Part shown: one piece after another, positions 1 to 8,751 of the stretch | Layout: each line of letters starts with the position of its first letter | Numbering within the stretch: position 1 is the first letter of the stretch | NCBI RefSeq assembly: GCF_900221005.1 | Contig: NZ_OBQI01000004.1 | Span: 1 to 64,000 of the forward strand | Reading direction: 5' to 3' | Length of the DNA stretch: 64,000 nt | From: Blastococcus aggregatus | Lineage (GTDB): Bacteria; Actinomycetota; Actinomycetes; Mycobacteriales; Geodermatophilaceae | The notes under the pieces: generated by a model | Told to the model about the DNA's origin: nothing | Databases searched by the model: none | Seen by the model: only the letters and a program-made list of their open reading frames with translations | Made by a program: the position numbers and the translations under genes

Positions 1-171
1 TCAGTCCCAGACCTGCTCTTCGCTGCGGTCAGTCCACCGCACCCACCGCCGACCCGGACGCTACTCCCGGGCCGTCTTGACACATAGGAGCTCATCACGG
101 CCCGAACCGGCCCTTTATCGATGCGCCGCGGCGCCGGAGCTGGCAGAGGGGGTCGCGACTGTCGGGTCGTG

Positions 172-3100
172 ATGACGCTGCACAAGCTCACTGCGGGAGA
201 CGGATACACGTATCTGACCCGCCAGGTGGCTGCGCACGACGCCACGACCCGCGGCTTCGACAACCTGGGCGCCTACTACAGCGCGAAGGGTGAGACTCCG
301 GGCGTCTGGATGGGACGCGGGCTTGCTGCCGTGCCCGATTTTCCGGTCGGTGATCGGGTCACCGAGGCGCAGATGGTCGCGCTGTTCGGGGAGGGGCGGC
401 ACCCGAACGCCGACCAGATCGAGCGCGCTGCGCAGCTGGCTGGCAAGGACCCGCAGGAGGTCGATCAGGCCAGCCGCCTGGGCGCGCCCTACCGCATTCA
501 CGAGCAGGCCAACATGTTCCACCGCCGCTCGGCAGGGGCGTTCCGCGACCACAACACCGCGCTCGGCCTGCCCGCCGACACCCCCGTGCCGGCCGAGGAA
601 CGAGCCCGCATCCGCACCGAGCTTGCCTCGACGATGTTCGTCGAGACCTACGGCCGTCCGCCGGCCGACGCCCGCGAGCTGTCCGGTCATCTGGCCCGCA
701 TCTCGCGGCAGGCCACGACCGCGGTCGCCGGGTACGACCTGACATTCAGCCCGGTCAAGAGCGTCTCCACGCTGTGGGCAATCGCTGCGCCAGAGGTCGC
801 AGCCGTCATCGAGCAGGCGCACGCCGACGCGGTGGCAGACACCCTGACCTGGTTGGAGGACCAGGCCGGCTACACCCGCACGGGCCGCAACGGAGTGGCG
901 CAGGTGGAGGTGCGCGGACTGATCGCAGCGGCGTTCACCCATCGCGACTCACGCGCCGGCGACCCGGATCTGCACACCCACGTGGCCGTCAGCAACAAGG
1001 TGCAGACGCGCGACGGGCGGTGGCTGGCGCTGGACGGTCGACTCCTTTACAAGAACAACGTCACCGCCTCCGAGCGGTACAACACCCGCTTGCAGGCCCT
1101 GCTCACCGAGCGGCTCGACGTCCGCTTCGCCGACCGCCCCGGCGCGGATCCGAACAAGCGGCCGGTGCGAGAAATCGTCGGCGTCGACGGCGAGCTCCCC
1201 CGGCTCTGGTCGTCGCGGCGGGCGTCGATCGATACCCGCCGCGCGGCGCTGTCGGCGCAGTTCCAGGCCGACCACGGGCGGCCGCCGACGCCGAAAGAGG
1301 CCGTATCCCTGGCGCAGCGGGCCAACCTCGAGACCCGGCAGCGCAAGCACCAGCCCCGCTCCTACGCCGAGCAGCGCGCTGCCTGGCGCACCGAGGCGCT
1401 GGCGGTGCTGGGCGGGGAGACCGGCCTGAGCGACTACCTCCGCGGTGCACTCAGCCCTCGCCACGGCCCCCAAGCGAGGCGCCCGACGCGTGGATGGGTC
1501 GACCAGACCGCCAAGCACGTGCTGTCGACTGTGCAGAGCTCGCGCGCGACCTGGCAGGTGAACCACGTCCGCGCCGAGGCCGAGCGGCAGGCCCGCGCCG
1601 CCACGATCCGGCTGACCGACCTCGACCAAGCCATCGACGCCGTCGTCGACAGAGCGCTGTCCCTGTCGACGCCGTTGGGCAGCCGCGAGCCGGTGACCGA
1701 GCCCCTGGCGCTGCGCCGCTCGGACGGCAGCTCCGTCTACACCGTGGCCGGTTCGGCGCTGTACACCTCGACCGAGATCCTCGCCGCTGAGCGGGCCATT
1801 CTCGCCGCGGCCGGACGCCGCGACGGACGCGTGGTGCCGCCCGCGGCCGTGGACGTTGCGCTGCTGGAGTCCACCGCCAACCGGGTCGAGCTCAACCCCG
1901 GTCAGGTACAGCTTGTCCGCGAACTGGCCACCTCCGGCGCCCGGGTGCAACTGGCACTGGCCCCGGCAGGTACCGGCAAGACCACCGCCCTGCGTGCGCT
2001 GTCCGCGGCCTGGCAGGCCGACGGCGGGAACGTCGTCGGCCTTGCTCCCTCGGCGGCGGCGGCTGCGGCGCTAGGTGAGGAAGTCGGCACCGACACCGAC
2101 ACCCTCGCCAAGCTGATCCACGCACTGGCCACCGGCAACAACGCCCCGCCCTGGGTCGCGCGCATCGGACCGGACAGCCTCGTGGTCATCGACGAAGCCG
2201 GCATGGCCAGCACTTCCGACCTGGCCCGGGTGATCGCGTTCGTCACCGGGACCGGCGGGTCGGTCAGGCTGATCGGCGATGACCAGCAGCTGGCAGCGAT
2301 CGGCGCCGGCGGAGTGCTGCGCGACATCGTCACCACCCACGGCGCGGTCACCCTCTCGCAGGTACTGCGCTTCACCGACCCCGACACCGGCGCTCCTGAC
2401 CACGCAGAGGGTGCCGCGTCCCTGGCGCTGCGCGACGGCGACCCGGCCGCCCTTGCCTACTACATCGATCACGGACGGGTGCACGTCGGCGACCTGGCCA
2501 CGGTCACCGACGATGCCTACACCGCCTGGTCGACCGACCGGGCCGCCGGCCGCGACGCCATCATGCTGGCACCCACCCGCGATCTGGTCGCCGAACTGAA
2601 CAGCCGCGCCCGCCGCGACCGCCTCGCCCAGCAGAACGGCCCGGTTGGACCCCAGGTCACCCTCGCCGACGCTTCGGAAGCATCCGCCGGCGATTCGGTC
2701 ATCACCCGCCGCAACGAGCGCACCCTTCCGATCAGCGCCACCGACTGGGTCAAGAACGGCGACCGGTTCACGGTCACCACCGTGCGCGACACCGGCGCCC
2801 TCGACGTCGTCCACCAGCGCACCGGACGGCGACTCACCCTGCCGACCGACTACGTCACCGACCACGTGAACCTCGGCTACGCCACCACCGTGCACGGCGC
2901 ACAGGGCCTCACCGCCGACACCTGCTACACCGTCGCCACCGGTGAGGAGTCCCGCCAGCTGCTCTACGTCGCCCTAACTCGAGGCAGGCACGCCAACCAC
3001 CTCTTCCTCACCACCGCCGGGGACGGCGACCCGCACAGCGTGATCACCCGCGACGCGCTGCTGCCGCCCACCGCCGTCGACGTCTTGACTCGTGTGCTGG

Positions 3101-5775
3101 CTCGCGACGGCTCCCCGACCTCGGCCACCAGCCAAGGCCGCGCGCTGGCCGATCCCGCCGCTCTGCTTGCTTGCGCTGCAGATCGGTACTACGACGCGCT
3201 CAATACCGCCGCGGAGGACCGCCTCGGCCGGGACGCCCTCGAGGCCATCGACACTGCCGCCGACGCGGTGATGCCGGGCCTGACCACGCAGGCGGCTTAC
3301 CCCGTCCTGCGCGCGCACCTGGCGCTGTGCGCCGTCTCCGGTCGTGATCCCTCCGAAGTCCTCCGGCAGGCCCTGGCTTCGGATCGAGGTCTGGACGACG
3401 CCCGCGATGTGGCCGCGGTCCTGGACTGGCGTGTCGACCCCACCGGGCACCACTCGGCCGGGACCGGCCCCCTGCCGTGGCTGCCCGGCCTTCCGAAGGC
3501 GCTCGGCGACGACCTCGAGTGGGGCCCCTACCTCGCCGACTCCGCCGACCAGGTCAGCTCACCGGCCGCCGACGTCGCCGCCCGCGCACGCGCCTGGACC
3601 CCCACCAGCGCTCCCGCGTGGGCGCTTCCACTCATCGACCGCGATCCCCAGCTGGTCGCCGATCTCGCCGTCTGGCGCACCGCCCACGGCGTTGACGACG
3701 CCGACCGCCGTCCCAGCGGCCCGGCGCTACCGCGCGCCGCCGACGCGCGGGCCCAGCGGGCGCTCGACGACCGCGTCACGCGGCTGCTCGGCGACGAGCG
3801 CGCGCTCACCGCGCGCTGGGCGCCGCTCGTCGAGAGCATCGACCCACGCATCACCGGCGACCCCTACTGGCCGGTCCTGGCCGAGCGGCTCGCCGCCGCC
3901 GACCGCGCCGGAATCGACATCACTGGGCTCACCCGGGCCGTCGTCGCCCAACGTCCCCTGCCGGACGAGCAGCCCGCCGCCGCGCTGTGGTGGCGACTGT
4001 GCGGGCACCTCTCCCCCGCCGCGATGACCGCCACCGACACCTCCGTCTCCGAGGCGCTGCGCCCGGACTGGAGCCCCGTCCTGGCCGACGTCGTCGGCCC
4101 CGCAGGCGCCGAGCGGGTGGTCGCCGACCCAGCCTGGCCCGCGCTGGTCGCCGCCGTCACCTCTGCTGGCGACGCCGGCTGGCAGCCCGACCAGGTGCTG
4201 TCCACAGCCCATGACCTGCTGCGCGCCGGTCATCCCGACGACGACCAGCTGCGCCCGGACGAGCTGGCCACCGCCCTGGTGTGGCGGATTCGCGTGCTCA
4301 CCGACCCGGCGTCCGCCGCAGGCACCCAGGCACCGACCCCGCCGACCGACCTCGACCAGCTGCCCACAGCCGACGGAGTTGCCGACGACGACTGGCTGGC
4401 CAGTCTGGTTGAACCCGACGACACCGAACTCTTCCACGAGGAGTTCAACGGCGACGACCCAGCCACTGCCGAGCACCCCGTCTCGACAGGACTAGACGAT
4501 CGAACTGCCGACGCCAGTCGCCCACCCGCAGCCGACAGGGCTGACGAAGAAGACACCGGAGTTGATCGGGAGCGCCTCCTAGAGCTCAACCAGCAGGCAG
4601 CCGATTTCTTCACCGTCCGTTACCGCGACTCCTGGGCACCGGCCTACCTCACCGACCGGCTCGGCACCGATCTGACGGAAGACGACCGGTTCACCGTCGG
4701 CTACGCGCCCGATAGCTGGACCGCGCTGACCAGCCACCTGCGCCGCCTCGGCGCCGGCGACACCGAGATCGTTGCCGCCGGCCTGGGCAGCTACGCCTCC
4801 ACCGGCCGGGTCATCGACCGCTTCCGTGACCGGCTCGTCTTCGCCATCCGCGACGGCGAAGAGATCCACGGCTGGATCGGCCGCCGCAACCCCACCCACG
4901 ACGACGGAGGCCACGCCGTCCCCAAGTACCTCAACACCGCTGAGACCGAGCTGTTCACCAAGGGCCACGAGCTGTACGGACTGACCGAAGGAGCCGCTGA
5001 ACTGGCCGCCGGCGCCGTCCCGGTCATCGTCGAGGGCCCCCTCGACTCGCTGGCAGTCACCCTCGCCGGCGACGGCGACTACGTCGGCATCGCCCCACTG
5101 GGCACCGCCTTCACCGACACGCAGGCCGAGGCGCTACGCCCATTCCTCGGCGACGGACGGTCCGGAATCATCGTCGCGACGGATGCTGACCAGGCCGGAC
5201 AACAGGCCGCCCAGCGCATCTTCTGGCAGCTCACCGCCCGTGGTGACGATCCCCGCCACCTCGCCATCCCGACGGGCAAGGACCCCGCCGAGCTGCTGCA
5301 GAGGGCCGGCGCCGCCACTCTGCGTCAGGCCCTCGCGGTCTCCCCCAGCCTCGCCAGCACGCTCATCGATGCCCGCGTCGCCGTCTACACCGACCGGCTG
5401 AACACCGTCGAAGGCCAGGTGCACGCCGTCCGTCGCGCCGCCGAGGTCATCGCCGCCGTTCCGTCCACCAGTTGGCCGGCGCACCTCACCCACGTGGTGG
5501 CCCGCACCGGCATCGCGCCCGACATCGCGCTCTCAGAAGTCTTCGACGCAGCTCAGGGTCGGACGAAGGATGTTCACGCGCCGGCGCGCACAGCGCTGCG
5601 CGGCGGAACTCCCACAGCTTCTACTGACCAGGGGACGGAGCCCTCCACCTCTGTGACATCTGCAGCGGAGCTAGGGCGAGGGACGCTGACCGACAGCCAG
5701 CAGGCGGCCCGGCGTGCTGCTGCCGCGGCACGCCGTTCGCGCGTCTCAACCCCGCCGGGGCCACCCCGACATTAG
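172..5775 (+). CDS. MobF (TrwC/TraA-type) relaxase-helicase with C-terminal primase-like Toprim region
   Basis: Conjugative relaxase expected to nick the transfer strand at oriT, stay bound through a tyrosine and unwind the element for transfer. From ATG 172 it has 1,867 residues in three parts. Residues about 1-350 are a TrwC relaxase domain with a metal-binding HTH pair at 268-270 (DLHTHVAVSN). Residues about 540-950 are a RecD-like helicase with Walker A APAGTGKT (597-604) and Walker B IDEAG (DE at 674-675). Residues about 1,470-1,850 resemble a DnaG catalytic core, with E1621 in IVEGPLDS and DAD at 1671-1673; no zinc finger is seen. MTLHKLTAGDGY is the usual family N-terminus, so I prefer 172 (or the GTG at 169) to the ATG at 121, which adds 17 Arg-rich residues. 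It is the only transfer gene on the plus strand and converges on the secretion operon. Confidence 0.93.
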   Translation: MTLHKLTAGDGYTYLTRQVAAHDATTRGFDNLGAYYSAKGETPGVWMGRGLAAVPDFPVGDRVTEAQMVALFGEGRHPNADQIERAAQLAGKDPQEVDQASRLGAPYRIHEQANMFHRRSAGAFRDHNTALGLPADTPVPAEERARIRTELASTMFVETYGRPPADARELSGHLARISRQATTAVAGYDLTFSPVKSVSTLWAIAAPEVAAVIEQAHADAVADTLTWLEDQAGYTRTGRNGVAQVEVRGLIAAAFTHRDSRAGDPDLHTHVAVSNKVQTRDGRWLALDGRLLYKNNVTASERYNTRLQALLTERLDVRFADRPGADPNKRPVREIVGVDGELPRLWSSRRASIDTRRAALSAQFQADHGRPPTPKEAVSLAQRANLETRQRKHQPRSYAEQRAAWRTEALAVLGGETGLSDYLRGALSPRHGPQARRPTRGWVDQTAKHVLSTVQSSRATWQVNHVRAEAERQARAATIRLTDLDQAIDAVVDRALSLSTPLGSREPVTEPLALRRSDGSSVYTVAGSALYTSTEILAAERAILAAAGRRDGRVVPPAAVDVALLESTANRVELNPGQVQLVRELATSGARVQLALAPAGTGKTTALRALSAAWQADGGNVVGLAPSAAAAAALGEEVGTDTDTLAKLIHALATGNNAPPWVARIGPDSLVVIDEAGMASTSDLARVIAFVTGTGGSVRLIGDDQQLAAIGAGGVLRDIVTTHGAVTLSQVLRFTDPDTGAPDHAEGAASLALRDGDPAALAYYIDHGRVHVGDLATVTDDAYTAWSTDRAAGRDAIMLAPTRDLVAELNSRARRDRLAQQNGPVGPQVTLADASEASAGDSVITRRNERTLPISATDWVKNGDRFTVTTVRDTGALDVVHQRTGRRLTLPTDYVTDHVNLGYATTVHGAQGLTADTCYTVATGEESRQLLYVALTRGRHANHLFLTTAGDGDPHSVITRDALLPPTAVDVLTRVLARDGSPTSATSQGRALADPAALLACAADRYYDALNTAAEDRLGRDALEAIDTAADAVMPGLTTQAAYPVLRAHLALCAVSGRDPSEVLRQALASDRGLDDARDVAAVLDWRVDPTGHHSAGTGPLPWLPGLPKALGDDLEWGPYLADSADQVSSPAADVAARARAWTPTSAPAWALPLIDRDPQLVADLAVWRTAHGVDDADRRPSGPALPRAADARAQRALDDRVTRLLGDERALTARWAPLVESIDPRITGDPYWPVLAERLAAADRAGIDITGLTRAVVAQRPLPDEQPAAALWWRLCGHLSPAAMTATDTSVSEALRPDWSPVLADVVGPAGAERVVADPAWPALVAAVTSAGDAGWQPDQVLSTAHDLLRAGHPDDDQLRPDELATALVWRIRVLTDPASAAGTQAPTPPTDLDQLPTADGVADDDWLASLVEPDDTELFHEEFNGDDPATAEHPVSTGLDDRTADASRPPAADRADEEDTGVDRERLLELNQQAADFFTVRYRDSWAPAYLTDRLGTDLTEDDRFTVGYAPDSWTALTSHLRRLGAGDTEIVAAGLGSYASTGRVIDRFRDRLVFAIRDGEEIHGWIGRRNPTHDDGGHAVPKYLNTAETELFTKGHELYGLTEGAAELAAGAVPVIVEGPLDSLAVTLAGDGDYVGIAPLGTAFTDTQAEALRPFLGDGRSGIIVATDADQAGQQAAQRIFWQLTARGDDPRHLAIPTGKDPAELLQRAGAATLRQALAVSPSLASTLIDARVAVYTDRLNTVEGQVHAVRRAAEVIAAVPSTSWPAHLTHVVARTGIAPDIALSEVFDAAQGRTKDVHAPARTALRGGTPTASTDQGTEPSTSVTSAAELGRGTLTDSQQAARRAAAAARRSRVSTPPGPPRH

Positions 5776-5885
5776 AGGGATCGGCACAGAGTCTCAGTCT
5801 GCTGTGAGTCGCCTCGGGTAGGAATGTCGGCCCCGCCTGGTACGACTGCAGCTGTGCCACGTCCTCCGCTCACCGACCGCCCGGC

Positions 5886-6470
5886 ATGAGGTTCCTGCGC
5901 CGTCGTCCTCACGGCCGCCCTGTTCCGGAGCCGATCCCCGACGACGTCCCGGTCGAGGTTGATCCCGCCCGCCCGTGGGAGGTGCTCAGCTTGGTCAACG
6001 AGTGGGTCCGCCATGCAGAGGCCAAGGCGGGCACGATTCTCGCGGCGGCCGGCGTCGTGGCTGGCGTGCTCTACAACTTGCTCGACAAGCAATCCCAGCC
6101 GCCGTGGACCTTGACTGTTCCGGCCGCAGCCTGCGGGCTACTGGCAGCTCTGGCCGGATTCATGTCGATCATCGCGCTATGGCCTCAGCTGCGAGCACGG
6201 GAGACGCCGACGAGCCTGTTGTATTTCGATCACATCGCACGGGCTTACAACACCCCGGAGGCGTACGGGCGAGCCTTGCGGGGATTGGTTACCTCCGGCG
6301 AAGCCGAGTTGCAGCAGGTGGCTCAGCAGGTGTGGGTCAACGCAACGGTCGCTCGACGCAAGTACCTCTGGGCTGGCCGCGCTCTCGTCTTACTCATCGC
6401 ATCGATCGTCGCCTGCAGCTGGACAGGGACATATCTTGCTCTCAATTCGATTGGACTTATCGGTGGATAG
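5886..6470 (+). CDS. PycTM-type membrane effector of a Pycsar anti-phage system (DUF5706-like)
   Basis: Predicted Pycsar effector: it would be opened by a cyclic pyrimidine nucleotide made during phage infection and damage the inner membrane. The 194-residue protein has a short basic, Pro-rich N-terminus, then a helix reading LVNEWVRHAEAKAGTIL, the cue I recognise from PycTM/DUF5706 proteins. It has membrane segments at about 55-75, 80-105 and 163-188 and a soluble stretch (about 108-160) between the last two. The next gene is a class III nucleotide cyclase overlapping it by 8 bases, the expected Pycsar partner. The 110 bases upstream show no clear ribosome site or promoter. An unrelated small membrane protein is possible, but the fold cues and the cyclase partner agree. 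Confidence 0.8.
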   Translation: MRFLRRRPHGRPVPEPIPDDVPVEVDPARPWEVLSLVNEWVRHAEAKAGTILAAAGVVAGVLYNLLDKQSQPPWTLTVPAAACGLLAALAGFMSIIALWPQLRARETPTSLLYFDHIARAYNTPEAYGRALRGLVTSGEAELQQVAQQVWVNATVARRKYLWAGRALVLLIASIVACSWTGTYLALNSIGLIGG

Positions 6471-7188
6471 CAACTACAAGACCTACAGCTACACCAACTC
6501 GTTCAACCGACTGGACCAGTACCTCGATGCAGCGGCAGGCAACTACGAGGAAACCGACTCCCTCCCGAGTCGGGACAAGCTGACGTACAGCAACGGCTAC
6601 TACGCCAATTGCGCGGCAATGTTCGTTGATCTCCGTGATTCATCGAGCCTGCCGGCTAGCTACAAGAGACCCGTCCTGGCCAAGATTTATCGATCGTTCA
6701 TCTCTGAGGTCGTCGCAATCATGAACAGCGACCTCGATGCGCGAGAAATCAACATCGTTGGCGACTGCGTCTGGGGAGTCTTCGATACGACCTTGAAGAC
6801 CGACGTCGACGACCTCTTCTCAAGGGCGGCCGAAGTCAATTCGATGATGAAGGTGCTGCGCTACAAGATGGAGAAGAAGGGCTACAAGACTCCAGTCAAG
6901 GCGGGAATCGGGCTCTCATACGGCCGCGCGCTCATGATTAAGGCCGGCTACAACGGCAGCGGCATCTCCGATGTCGTCTACATGGGGGACGTGGTCAACC
7001 AGGCAGCCAAGCTGGCGGCTCAAGGCTCGAAGGGTGGGAACCATCCAATTTACGCCGATGGCGTTTTCTACCAGAACCTCAATGAGTACAACCAAGGCTT
7101 GCTGAAGCAGATTACCTGGGGCGGACCCCACTCGGGATGGGTCGTGAATATCGCGATGGAAAACTGGTACACCGAGAACTGCAAGTAG
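6463..7188 (+). CDS. PycC-type class III nucleotidyl cyclase of a Pycsar system
   Basis: Predicted cytosolic cyclase making a cyclic pyrimidine nucleotide (cCMP or cUMP) as the alarm signal for the adjacent effector. From GTG 6463 it has 241 residues. Class III cyclase features are visible: a first metal-binding Asp (D56) in FVDLRDS, a second (D101) in NIVGDCVWG, and GDVVNQAAK with the transition-state Asn (N179). The usual Arg four residues later is Lys (K183). Sensor, HAMP and other regulatory domains are absent, as expected for PycC. GTG 6463 overlaps the effector stop; TTG 6436 or 6451 are alternatives and none has a good ribosome site. Base composition is visibly less GC-rich than the flanks, suggesting separate acquisition. 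Base specificity cannot be read by eye. Confidence 0.82.
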   Translation: MDSNYKTYSYTNSFNRLDQYLDAAAGNYEETDSLPSRDKLTYSNGYYANCAAMFVDLRDSSSLPASYKRPVLAKIYRSFISEVVAIMNSDLDAREINIVGDCVWGVFDTTLKTDVDDLFSRAAEVNSMMKVLRYKMEKKGYKTPVKAGIGLSYGRALMIKAGYNGSGISDVVYMGDVVNQAAKLAAQGSKGGNHPIYADGVFYQNLNEYNQGLLKQITWGGPHSGWVVNIAMENWYTENCK

Positions 7189-7221
7189 CACCTAACTACG
7201 AGGCGGAGTGAGGATGGCCAC

Positions 7222-7404
7222 ATGAGCGAACTCGCGGCAGCAGCGATGATCCCGTATGCGAGAACCGTGGGTACACGCTGTCCATGTGAATGCGATCAGC
7301 CAGAGCAGCCGATAATCGTACCGTCACAAGCGCCATGGATGAATAATCCTGGGGTCAGGATGCTTAGGGAGGACCAGGCTCCCTCGAGCCAGCTCACGGT
7401 GTGA
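7222..7404 (+). CDS. Possible small hypothetical protein (60 aa)
   Basis: An ATG open frame 33 bases after the cyclase gene, with a weak AGGA 10 bases upstream. The product has a CPCEC cluster near residue 20 and no recognisable domain or membrane segment. It lies in the same less GC-rich patch as the Pycsar pair and could be a third gene of that unit or just an open frame in non-coding DNA. I do not recognise it. Confidence 0.2.
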   Translation: MSELAAAAMIPYARTVGTRCPCECDQPEQPIIVPSQAPWMNNPGVRMLREDQAPSSQLTV

Positions 7405-7439
7405 GACGAGTACAGCTTGTTCGTCCTGGCGCGCAGCCC

Positions 7440-8135
7440 CTACGGCCGGCTGGTCAGCAGGTTGGCCACCGTGCTGGTCGCCTGCAGGTACTGGCCCAGT
7501 CGGGCATCGAGACGGGCGGCGAGGCCGAGCATGTCGGCCAGCCGACCGGCGACGTCGGTCGTCAGTAGCGGTTCGTGGTGTGCCACCCGGTTGCGCAGGG
7601 CGTGCAGGCGGCCGACCGGACCGTCGACATGAAGGGCGCGGTCAGTGCCCGGCGGAAAGACGCGGTGCAACGCGGGCACCCACAACGTCTTTTCGTGCGC
7701 TGCGGAGCTGAGGTAGCGCCAGAAGCCGAACATGAGCTCAGCGACAATCTTTCCGGACGGGGCACCCGTACCACCGGCGTTTGCGATCGCTTGGCGCAAG
7801 CTGTCCCGGGGCTTCTCGTTGACGTCGACGCGGCGTCGTCCGCGGGTCCGGTAGACTGGAGCGAAGACGGCATTTGCAGCCAGCGTCCAGTGCGGAGGCC
7901 CCGGCCAGCGAGCAGACAGGGCGCCGTCGTATGCGTTGCGCAACCCGACCTCGACGTGCGCCAGATCGTGCATCAACGCGGCGCTGAGTCGGGCGTTCCA
8001 CTCGTACAGGGCCAGCGCCCGGTCCCTGTCCGCGCCCGTGGCGGCAAGGTAGACCGAAAAGCGCGGGCTACTGAGCCAGGCCTCCACCCAACCACCTGCC
8101 GGTGGAAAGGTAGGCGGCGTCGGCGTTGTCATCAC
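7440..8135 (-). CDS. Abi-like protein with HEPN RNase motif
   Basis: Predicted abortive-infection type protein of 231 residues, related to the Abi_2/AbiD-AbiF group. It is largely helical, with HDLAHVEVGLRNAYD in the first half and, near the C-terminus, LRNRVAHHEPL. The latter contains the HEPN ribonuclease signature Rx4H (R181 and H186), and this RN-x-(I/V)-AHHEP form is typical of Abi_2 proteins. The expected role is RNA cleavage on phage infection or as a toxin; the target is unknown. It converges on the Pycsar pair and begins just after the hairpin ending the secretion operon, so it may depend on read-through or on a promoter in that gap. No antitoxin gene is seen beside it. Confidence 0.72.
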   Translation of the reverse strand: MMTTPTPPTFPPAGGWVEAWLSSPRFSVYLAATGADRDRALALYEWNARLSAALMHDLAHVEVGLRNAYDGALSARWPGPPHWTLAANAVFAPVYRTRGRRRVDVNEKPRDSLRQAIANAGGTGAPSGKIVAELMFGFWRYLSSAAHEKTLWVPALHRVFPPGTDRALHVDGPVGRLHALRNRVAHHEPLLTTDVAGRLADMLGLAARLDARLGQYLQATSTVANLLTSRP

Positions 8136-8164
8136 GACCCATCCTGGCGTAGAGTGACCGTGAA

Positions 8165-8206
8165 AGCCCCGGTGGACCGCTGACTTCTGGTCATGTCGCC
8201 GGGGCT
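8165..8206 (-). terminator. Hairpin terminator of the secretion operon (possibly bidirectional)
   Basis: AGCCCCGG (8165-8172) pairs perfectly with CCGGGGCT (8199-8206), and an inner GACC/GGTC extends the stem. On the minus strand it lies 62 bases after the last operon gene and is followed by TTTCACGG. On the plus strand it is followed by a short T run (CTTTT). Confidence 0.55.
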
Positions 8207-8268
8207 ACGTCTTTTCCTGGCCTCCGTCCGCTCGTTTCCTCGCGGTGAGCCGCTGGCGCCTGCGTTGA

Positions 8269-8751
8269 TCATCGCGCGGAGGCGTCGAGGAAGGCTGTGT
8301 AGCGGCTTTCGGCGGGCCAGTCCTGGTGCCGGCCGGTGCGGCAGGTGCTCTCCCCGAGCCGCTGGGCCATGCGGTCGCAGAACATCGGGAAGGCGTAGCG
8401 GTTCCATTCCTCCACCAGTTGGGGACCTGCTGCGTTCTCTGCTTCCCACCGCAGCACCGCCAGCACCGGCAGCTCCCGGGCGATGTGGGCGTGGTGGGGC
8501 CAGCAGGCCGGGACCATCTGCGCAGGCCGCCACGCGTACTCGTGGTTGATCCATGCGACGACGTCGTCACACCAACCCCAGACCACTGCGCCCAGCTCCC
8601 CGCTGCAGGCGGCCGGCTCCCAGGGGCGTTCCAGGTCTGCCACGGCGCCGGCTTGGGTCGCTCCCCCTCGGTCGCCTCGACGCGCGTTCCCCAGAAGTTC
8701 AAGCGCATGCAGCACCGCGAGGGGTGGCGGTGGAAACGGCAGGACGATCAC
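8269..8751 (-). CDS. Conserved hypothetical protein, last gene of the transfer operon (160 aa)
   Basis: I do not recognise a domain. The GTG start shares GTGA with the stop of the coupling-protein gene, so translation is probably coupled. The protein is cytosolic-looking and rich in Trp and Glu, with a central WINHEYAWRPAQ and a C-terminal half that looks helical and compact. The open frame continues 69 codons upstream, but that part is an Arg/Pro-rich shadow of the coupling protein. Position suggests an accessory of DNA transfer; its activity is unknown. Confidence 0.65.
   Translation of the reverse strand: MIVLPFPPPPLAVLHALELLGNARRGDRGGATQAGAVADLERPWEPAACSGELGAVVWGWCDDVVAWINHEYAWRPAQMVPACWPHHAHIARELPVLAVLRWEAENAAGPQLVEEWNRYAFPMFCDRMAQRLGESTCRTGRHQDWPAESRYTAFLDASAR

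Noticed and set aside
75-80. TTGACA as a -35 box before the relaxase gene
   Set aside because: No acceptable -10 sequence lies 16-19 bases downstream, so one hexamer is not enough. The first 171 bases show nothing else I can support.
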